Below are positions 21,198 to 26,461 of a DNA stretch of 26,461 nucleotides, one piece after another. The stretch's first letter is position 1, and every line of letters begins with the position of its first letter. A model generated the notes under the pieces. That model was not told where the DNA came from. It ran no database searches and worked only from the letters and a program-made list of their open reading frames with translations. The translations under genes and the position numbers were made by a program. Origin of the DNA: a virus; IMG/VR virus record IMGVR_UViG_3300010885_023593, positions 1 to 26,461 of that record; one strand, given 5' to 3'.

Positions 21198-21295
21198 ATG
21201 AATAATAATTTAATAACACTAAATGTTCATTTGACACAAAATTTACTTTATAATTAAACTTCTTTAAACTATTTATTAAGTAAAAATATTTAATT

Positions 21296-23725
21296 ATGAA
21301 AAGTTTTTTAATCTTACTATTTACCCTAATTTCTTTTTTGGGCTTTACACAAGTTAGTTCTTATACATTCGGAACATCAACTGGTACTTACACACCAATA
21401 ACTGGTGGTGCTAACTATGATAACTTTACAAGTTGGACAAACACAAATTTTTTAGATGATAATAACTCAACTGCATTAGAATCAATTGGGTTTAATTTTG
21501 TTTATAATGGGACAACCTATACTCAATTTGCCGTTAATACCAATGGATTTATAACATTAGGTGCTTTACCTACTAATAGTTATTTACCACTATCAACAGG
21601 TACGTCAAATAATGTTATTTCTGCAATGGGAGCCGATTTAATAGGTCGTGGTTCATTTTTAGCAAATAGAACTTCTGGGAGTGCCGTAATCACAATAACC
21701 GGTGGTGATATATCTTTAATATCAGTTGGTGACAAAGTAAGTGGTACTGGTATTCCTGCGGGTGCTACGGTATTATCTAAAACAGCAACAACTGTCATTA
21801 TTTCAGCAAGCGCATCAAGTAATGGCACAGGGTTTCATTTTAGATTTAGTAGATCAACATTCGGTATTAGATTTCAAACAATAGGTACCGCACCTAATAG
21901 AACATTAGTTGTTCAGTGGACGGGTTGGCAAAGATATACCACATCAGGAGCGTTTGGTGAATTGTATAACTTTCAAATAAGATTAAACGAAACAACTAAC
22001 GCAATAAATATTGTTTATAACATACAAGGTCCAACAAGTGCTACCGCAACAACTTTTCAAATTGGTTTAAGAGGAAGTGTAAACACCAATTTTAATAACA
22101 GAACAACAACAACAAATTGGTCATCAACAACCGCAGGGACATTAAATAGCTCAACTGTAACACTTTCAAGTACAGTTAAACCAACAGCCGGATTAACATA
22201 TACTTGGACACCCCCATCTTGTGCGGCACCATCATCATTATTAGTAACTTACACATCACCAACATCCGCTAATTTATCCTGGTCAGCATCACCATCATTA
22301 CCAACAAATGGATATGAATGGGAAATAAGAACTTCTGGATTAGGGGGTAGTGGAGCAACTGGCTTAACGGCTAGTGGTAGTGTTGGTGCGGGAGTTACAT
22401 CTGTTTCTACCTCATCATTAACTCAAAATACGACCTATATATTATATGTTAGAAGTAATTGTGGGGGAACGTATAGTTCCTGGAATGCGTCCGCTAGCTC
22501 AACTTCACCAACACCTCCACCAGCAAATGACTATTGTTCTGGAGTAGTGGATGTTCCTTGTGCTACTAGTTCATTAGCTGGTACAACGGTGGGAACAATA
22601 GTTGAGACAGCACCATTTTCTTTATCATCTAATTATGGGGTTTGGTATACATTTGTAGGCGACGGACAACAAACAACAATTACATCAACAGCCACATTTG
22701 ATCATAGTTTATTGTTTATGTCTGGATCTTGTAGTGGATTAAGTTATATAACTAACATTGATAATTCATTCACAACTGAAACATATACATTTACCACAAC
22801 AGTAGGAGTTCAGTATTATATTTATATTGCTCATTATTTAACAAGTAGTACTTCAACTGGAACTTTTACAATATCCAGAACTTGTACAGCACCTCCTGTA
22901 CCACCAATTAATGATAATCCATCTGGAGCTATTACATTAACGATAGGTAACACCGTTACATATGTAACATATACCAATGTAAACGCAACTAACACAACAA
23001 CTGAATCAACACCAAGTTGTGCTGCGTATGTTGGTGAAGATGTTTGGTTTAAAGTTACACTTCCACAATATGTGACATCATTGGATTTTGACACACAAAC
23101 CGGTGTGATAACTGATGCGGGTATGGCAATTTATAGAGGTGCGTTAGGTTCGCTAGTTGAAATACAATGTGATGATGATAGTTCACCAAACGGTGCAATG
23201 TCTTTTATATCAAGAACTGATTTTTTTGAATACGAAACAATATACATTAGAATATGGGAATATAATGGTGGGACAACCGGTACTTTTGGTATATCTGTTA
23301 CAACACCACAACCGCTACCAGTTGAGTTAAGTCAGTTTGAGGGAATTAAATATACAATGTTTAATTTAATTAATTGGACAACTGAATCAGAAAACAACTC
23401 AAGTTATTTTGATTTAGAATCAAGTATTGATGGTGAGAACTGGAAAGTTATTACAACAAGTCCGGCTGCTGGTAATAGTAATGAAAAAATTAATTATTCA
23501 TATATTGATAATAATTTAAGTGAAATTGTTTATTATAGATTACAACAATTTGATATTGACGGAAAATATGAAACATTTGGACCAATTGTTATTACTAGAG
23601 ATGTTAAAAATAAACAAATTATCGGTTATATTAATTTATTAGGACAAAAAGTTGACCCAAAATATACTACAGGTGTAATAATTGAGGTATATGAAGATGG
23701 GACAATGATAAAAAAAATTAGATGA
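21296..23725 (+). CDS. Large secreted surface protein with FN3 domain and type IX secretion C-terminal region
   Basis: An 809-residue Thr/Ser/Gly-rich protein. Residues 1-19 are a signal peptide (KSFLILLFTLISFLGFTQ, flavobacterial style). The region 20-300 contains YTFGTSTGTYTPI, IGFNFVYNGTTYTQF and VNTNGFITLG, common in secreted Bacteroidota proteins. An inserted piece (about 125-177) reads VSGTGIPAGATVLS, as in phage structural proteins. About 305-400 is a fibronectin type III-like domain. Two PPC-like beta modules begin with NDYCSG (~410) and NDNPSG (~539). From ~674, LPVELSQFEG, INWTTESENNSSYF, YYRLQQFDIDGKYE and YINLLGQKV match the region preceding and within type A T9SS sorting domains, and the end, GTMIKKIR, fits too, although the final domain looks short. 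It was probably acquired from a host and displayed on the infected cell, though a virion fibre is possible. The stop overlaps the next start (ATGA). Confidence 0.88.
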   Translation: MKSFLILLFTLISFLGFTQVSSYTFGTSTGTYTPITGGANYDNFTSWTNTNFLDDNNSTALESIGFNFVYNGTTYTQFAVNTNGFITLGALPTNSYLPLSTGTSNNVISAMGADLIGRGSFLANRTSGSAVITITGGDISLISVGDKVSGTGIPAGATVLSKTATTVIISASASSNGTGFHFRFSRSTFGIRFQTIGTAPNRTLVVQWTGWQRYTTSGAFGELYNFQIRLNETTNAINIVYNIQGPTSATATTFQIGLRGSVNTNFNNRTTTTNWSSTTAGTLNSSTVTLSSTVKPTAGLTYTWTPPSCAAPSSLLVTYTSPTSANLSWSASPSLPTNGYEWEIRTSGLGGSGATGLTASGSVGAGVTSVSTSSLTQNTTYILYVRSNCGGTYSSWNASASSTSPTPPPANDYCSGVVDVPCATSSLAGTTVGTIVETAPFSLSSNYGVWYTFVGDGQQTTITSTATFDHSLLFMSGSCSGLSYITNIDNSFTTETYTFTTTVGVQYYIYIAHYLTSSTSTGTFTISRTCTAPPVPPINDNPSGAITLTIGNTVTYVTYTNVNATNTTTESTPSCAAYVGEDVWFKVTLPQYVTSLDFDTQTGVITDAGMAIYRGALGSLVEIQCDDDSSPNGAMSFISRTDFFEYETIYIRIWEYNGGTTGTFGISVTTPQPLPVELSQFEGIKYTMFNLINWTTESENNSSYFDLESSIDGENWKVITTSPAAGNSNEKINYSYIDNNLSEIVYYRLQQFDIDGKYETFGPIVITRDVKNKQIIGYINLLGQKVDPKYTTGVIIEVYEDGTMIKKIR

Positions 23726-24201
23726 TAAAAAATTTTGATTTTATAAGAAGGTTGTTTGTTATAGTTCTTGCTATACTACAACCTTTTATAATTTATTTTT
23801 ATTGTGGTGAATTACAATCATTATCTCAATCATGGACAACAGATCTACAATTTTTATTTATTTTAACAAATGCACTTGTAAGTTACTTTTTTTTTGATTT
23901 AGATGAATGGAAAATACCATCAATGTTTCTATTATTATTAACAGCATTTTCAGTTCCGGATCATTTTTGGTTACATAATATTTTTGCAATACTTTTTTTT
24001 CTATCTTGTTTGGTGCCATTATACTTGGCAAAAAGATTTAAATATTATTTCTATATCTATTTAATATCAATTTTTTTCTGGGTTTTTAAAGGGTTTTTTT
24101 GGATGGAGACTTGGGGGATATTAACATTATGTGTATATCACTTACATTTAATGTTATATAAAGTACACTTACTGTCTAGACATAGTTCTAATAGCCTTTG
24201 A
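23722..24201 (+). CDS. Polytopic membrane protein coupled to the secreted protein gene
   Basis: A 159-residue, very hydrophobic protein with about five or six membrane segments (roughly 10-28, 42-60, 66-80, 84-102, 106-125, 128-145), many Phe/Leu/Ile and a basic N-terminus (IKNFDFIRR). No family is recognised. The start overlaps the previous stop as ATGA, so translation is coupled to the T9SS-type protein, and the two may act together at the envelope. Possible roles include help in export or anchoring, superinfection exclusion, or holin-like activity, but none is supported by a motif. The gene's last 33 bp overlap the convergent gene ending at 24169. Base composition is even more AT-rich and T-heavy, as expected for membrane proteins. 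Confidence 0.78.
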   Translation: MIKNFDFIRRLFVIVLAILQPFIIYFYCGELQSLSQSWTTDLQFLFILTNALVSYFFFDLDEWKIPSMFLLLLTAFSVPDHFWLHNIFAILFFLSCLVPLYLAKRFKYYFYIYLISIFFWVFKGFFWMETWGILTLCVYHLHLMLYKVHLLSRHSSNSL

Positions 24202-24387
24202 GATTATCTCAACTTCACCTATTGTAAAAGCTCCCCGTTTGTGAGCGGCTTTAACCGACTCAATTAAATAATATAAAGAATGTTCTTTATCCATAGTTGA
24301 TAATATTACCTCAAGATGATCTTCACTTAAAAGATCAATAGTTCCAAATAAATTACCAAATAATTCATTACTTTCTTTATTTTCCAT
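24169..24387 (-). CDS. Small uncharacterised acidic protein
   Basis: A 72-residue protein with an acidic, helical composition (ENKESNELFGNLFGTIDLL, EDHLEVILSTMDKEHSLYYL, then AAHKRGAFTIGEVEIISKAI). There are no Cys, membrane or nucleotide-binding motifs, and no recognised family. It is convergent with the membrane protein, overlapping its 3' end by 33 bp, and divergent from the gene at 24411; the 23-bp gap holds motif copies for both strands. A good globular-looking sequence and a start next to ACAAATAT support real coding, but the size leaves some doubt. Confidence 0.65.
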   Translation of the reverse strand: MENKESNELFGNLFGTIDLLSEDHLEVILSTMDKEHSLYYLIESVKAAHKRGAFTIGEVEIISKAIRTMSRQ

Positions 24388-24391
24388 TTTT

Positions 24392-24403
24392 ACAAATATT
24401 TAT
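24392..24403. promoter_or_regulatory. Overlapping divergent ATATTTAT/ATATTTGT elements
   Basis: ACAAATATTTAT reads ATATTTAT on the plus strand (24396-24403, 7 nt before the ATG at 24411) and ATATTTGT on the minus strand (24399-24392, 4 nt before the ATG at 24387). One near-palindromic site thus faces two divergent genes. Confidence 0.4.
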
Positions 24404-24410
24404 ATGAATA

Positions 24411-25520
24411 ATGATAGACGATAAATTAATAAAGAAAATAATAAGAGAGGCAACATCTGACGGTGGTGGTAGAGGTGCATATGTTGGACCTTTACAACCT
24501 GGGATTCGTTTGTTTAAAAAAAATCAAATGACACCTTTTACAATTCCTGTTTCAAAATATGATAGTCCATTATTATCTTATGACAGTTATGACGGTAAAA
24601 TGGATGAAACAAAAAAACAAATAAAAAAAATTGAAACAAAAGCAAAAAAAAATTCTATCTTCTTAAAGAATCATCCTGGGTTAACAATAAGTGATGAAGA
24701 TGGTAATGTTATAAATCAAACCCCAGGGAAAAAATTAAAATTTGTTCCAATTAAAGAAAATATGAAAATAGATCAGATAATCAAAAAAATTTTATTAGAA
24801 GCTACGTCTGAAAAAGCAACTAGAGGTTCTTATGTTTCACCACTATTACCTGGGTATAGAGAGTTTCAAAAAAATCAAAATGCACCATTTACTGAATTTC
24901 TTACACAATGGGATGATGCCATGTTAGATCATGATAGTATGGATGGTAAAATGTCAACTAAAAAAAGTGAGATAAAAAAGAGAGAAAAAAGAGCAGAAAA
25001 GATTGCTAGATATATAAAAAATAACCCTGACGCTTTTACGTTTGCTGACGATGGTGGTGTTATGAATGGTATACCAGGTAAAAATTTAGACGCAAAACCA
25101 CTTAAAAATTTTGACCCAAAAAAAACTGTAACAAAACTTGGTGAGTGGGTTGAAATTACTCAAGATGTCATTGTTGAGGATCTTGCTGTATGGTTTGGGA
25201 AAAAGAAAAAACCAAAAGGTTCTTCACAACCAAAAGGACCATGGGTTGATATATGTAGAAAAGTTGACGGTAAACATCCACCTTGTGGTAGAAAGGACGC
25301 TGATAGTGGGTCTTATCCTAAATGTAGGGCCGCTGGTGTTGCGGGTAAAATGTCTGACTCACAAAAAAGATCGGCTTGTCAACAAAAAAGAAAAGCGGAA
25401 AAAAATGATTCTCAATCTGGTAAAGGACAGAAACCGGTTATGACTTCATATAAAACAAAAAAGGAGTCTGTAGACTCCATAGTTTTTAATATCTTATCAG
25501 AGTTTAGAAATTCTATCTAA
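24411..25520 (+). CDS. Probable virion protein with duplicated module and Cys-rich C-terminal domain
   Basis: A 369-residue basic protein made of two copies of a ~115-residue module. Copy A (1-117) starts DKLIKKIIREATSD, copy B (118-235) starts MKIDQIIKKILLEATSE. Both then share RG-x-YV-x-PL-x-PG, KNQ-x-x-PFT, a D-x-x-DGKM segment, a Lys-rich helix, NPD/HPG and PGK-x-L. Both leaders contain gp21-type sites, I-R-E13|A14 and L-L-E130|A131. Met118 falls exactly at the start of copy B, as if two adjacent duplicated genes had fused. After a linker comes a Lys/Cys domain (about 265-330) with WVDICRK, PPCGRK, YPKCRAAG and KMSDSQKRSACQQKRK, of a type I associate with phage structural proteins. The end, VDSIVFNILSEFRNSI, is helical. 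It is predicted to be packaged and cut by the phage protease. Confidence 0.82.
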   Translation: MIDDKLIKKIIREATSDGGGRGAYVGPLQPGIRLFKKNQMTPFTIPVSKYDSPLLSYDSYDGKMDETKKQIKKIETKAKKNSIFLKNHPGLTISDEDGNVINQTPGKKLKFVPIKENMKIDQIIKKILLEATSEKATRGSYVSPLLPGYREFQKNQNAPFTEFLTQWDDAMLDHDSMDGKMSTKKSEIKKREKRAEKIARYIKNNPDAFTFADDGGVMNGIPGKNLDAKPLKNFDPKKTVTKLGEWVEITQDVIVEDLAVWFGKKKKPKGSSQPKGPWVDICRKVDGKHPPCGRKDADSGSYPKCRAAGVAGKMSDSQKRSACQQKRKAEKNDSQSGKGQKPVMTSYKTKKESVDSIVFNILSEFRNSI

Positions 25521-25919
25521 TACGTTATGTAATGAATTTTTAATTTGAGAATTAATTGTTTCTTCGTATTCAACTCTTCTTTTTTCTGTTTCGTTATCAA
25601 ACACATATGTTACTCTTTCCCAATCACGATTTGATAGTTTTACATTATAGTGATAAATGTGATTTGTCAAATCAATTTTATTATCAAACATCGTAATAAA
25701 AAGATCCATAGTTTTATTCTCAATGTATCTTTTATTTGACATTGGTGCAATCATAAATTTTGTATCTTTATGTTTGATTGCTTTTAAACAAATGTTAAAA
25801 CAAGTCTTTTCATATGACATTGTTTTTTCTACATACGTTGGTGCAATTACATTACCTTTTTTTGACAATAAATACATTCTTAATTTAAATCGTCTAAAAA
25901 AATTCCAAATCTTTATCAT
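25497..25919 (-). CDS. Uncharacterised basic protein
   Basis: A 140-residue protein with a basic, aromatic N-terminus (IKIWNFFRRFKLRMYLLSKK) and an alpha/beta body (KTMSYEKTCFNICLKAIKH, DTKFMIAPMSNKRYIENK, MDLFITMFDNKIDL, DWERVTYVFDNET). No recognised domain. It converges on the preceding gene, with 24 bp of overlap between 3' ends, and an ATATTTAT copy lies on its coding strand about 39 bp upstream. A short opposite-strand frame (25723-25962) is regarded as a shadow because this one is longer and better balanced. Function unknown. Confidence 0.72.
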   Translation of the reverse strand: MIKIWNFFRRFKLRMYLLSKKGNVIAPTYVEKTMSYEKTCFNICLKAIKHKDTKFMIAPMSNKRYIENKTMDLFITMFDNKIDLTNHIYHYNVKLSNRDWERVTYVFDNETEKRRVEYEETINSQIKNSLHNVLDRISKL

Positions 25920-25958
25920 AGTTCTTATTTTATATTGTTCTACAAATATATGGAAAAA

Positions 25959-25966
25959 ATAAATAT
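25959..25966 (-). promoter_or_regulatory. ATATTTAT element (minus strand) before the gene ending at 25497
   Basis: Minus-strand copy of the octamer in the 73-bp gap between two minus-strand genes, 39 nt before the ATG at 25919. Confidence 0.35.
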
Positions 25967-25992
25967 ACTACCAAATAAAATTTAAGAAATTT

Positions 25993-26461
25993 TTAACAAT
26001 AAACACCAGAACAACGTTTTTTACCATCAAGTCCAGCTTTACTTCCTTTACAAACTTGAACAGCGAACGCATTAGCATAAGCGCTAGGGTACACATCAAA
26101 TTTAGATTTGGCGGCTGCTTTACCTCTAGCACATAATTTAGTGCCAGTTTTTTTTCTACCTTCCATAACAACCTCATCATCTTCATAATCAGACATATCT
26201 TCATCATCAACAGACACATCACCATGCGTTTTGTTCATAATAAAATCAAAAACCTGATCCATATTATTTTTTGCTTCAGCAATATGATCTTGAGCCCAAT
26301 CGTGACCATTTTCTAAAATAGACTCAACCATTTCTTCATCTAAATCAAGTAATAAATCACATTGTCTTCTCATTTGTTCTAAATTAGAAAAAAACATATA
26401 TCTTCCAGACCTATGCTCCTCTTCTTCTTTTAAAACTTTTTTTATTATTCTTTCTATATTC
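25993..26461 (-). CDS. Probable virion protein with Cys-containing YPSAYANA domain (5' end outside window)
   Basis: The frame stays open past Met at 26397 to the window edge and reads ERIIKKVLKEEEEHRSGRY before that Met, so the real start is outside; more than 155 residues are visible. The leader resembles those of the 24411 and 9841 proteins and contains L-K-E, a possible phage-protease site. A helical acidic middle follows (MRRQCDLLLDLDEEMVESI, AEAKNNMDQVFDF), then an acidic linker (DVSVDDEDMSDYEDDE). The C-terminal domain, KLCARGKAAAKSKF, VYPSAYANAFAVQVCKG and KKRCSGVYC, has four Cys (perhaps zinc) and is a type recurring in T4-like environmental phage proteins, function unknown. Packaging in the head is inferred from the leader. 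Confidence 0.8.
   Translation of the reverse strand, partial: NIERIIKKVLKEEEEHRSGRYMFFSNLEQMRRQCDLLLDLDEEMVESILENGHDWAQDHIAEAKNNMDQVFDFIMNKTHGDVSVDDEDMSDYEDDEVVMEGRKKTGTKLCARGKAAAKSKFDVYPSAYANAFAVQVCKGSKAGLDGKKRCSGVYC

Noticed and set aside
21231-21255. TTGACA...TATAAT hexamers before the secreted protein gene
   Set aside because: The hexamers are only 12 bp apart, too close for a sigma-70 promoter, and Bacteroidota do not normally use that consensus.
1-26461. Insertion sequences, tRNA genes and integration sites
   Set aside because: None seen on either strand: no transposase motifs, no tRNA cloverleaf apart from the tmRNA ends, no integrase.

Overview
The window is AT-rich, densely coded and clearly phage: it carries the head-assembly core of a T4-like myovirus (large terminase, portal, prohead protease, acidic scaffold, major capsid protein, in T4 order). 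The host is probably a member of the Bacteroidota, and most likely flavobacteria-like. Three things point there: a secreted protein with a flavobacterial signal peptide, an FN3 domain and a type IX secretion C-terminal region; an almost complete absence of Shine-Dalgarno sequences, with A-rich leaders instead; and TATATTTA/G elements resembling the Bacteroidota -7 promoter box. The sequence does not name the phage or host species.

Layout. 1-860: end of an unrecognised hydrophobic/Gly-Ala-Lys-rich protein. 892-1301 (-): a complete tmRNA with a long, non-standard tag. 1353-5834: an unknown acidic protein, an M20-type metallopeptidase, a ClpC-like AAA+ unfoldase lacking its N-domain (-), and, divergent from it, a small two-UVR-motif protein. 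The clp/UVR spacer is rich in palindromes. 5902-6906: a KTSC-domain protein and a predicted nucleotidyltransferase. 6983-11115: four genes of probable virion or head-core proteins, partly overlapping. 11191-21146: terminase, a small Thr-tract protein, portal, a putative head-core protein, an antisense ribosomal protein bS21 gene, an unknown, the prohead protease, a DUF4494-like protein, the scaffold and the major capsid protein. 21296-24201: a probable accessory insertion with the large secreted protein and a coupled membrane protein. 24169-26461: four further genes on both strands, two of them probable virion proteins.

How the parts fit together. The head genes form a self-consistent assembly line. 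The protease has the gp21 His/Ser/Asp residues, and [I/L]-x-E|A sites lie at the expected place in the capsid protein (after E60) and near the N-termini of several other proteins. These resemble T4 capsid-targeting sequences and predict which proteins are packaged and cleaved. A second theme is control of translation and proteolysis. The phage encodes its own bS21 and its own tmRNA, and close to the tmRNA an unfoldase with a ClpP-docking loop, a UVR protein that could be its adaptor, and a peptidase that could finish off peptides. The grouping is visible in the sequence; its action as one pathway is inference and is the most interesting hypothesis here. An 8-bp element, ATATTTAT, precedes at least ten gene starts and is a candidate phage promoter.
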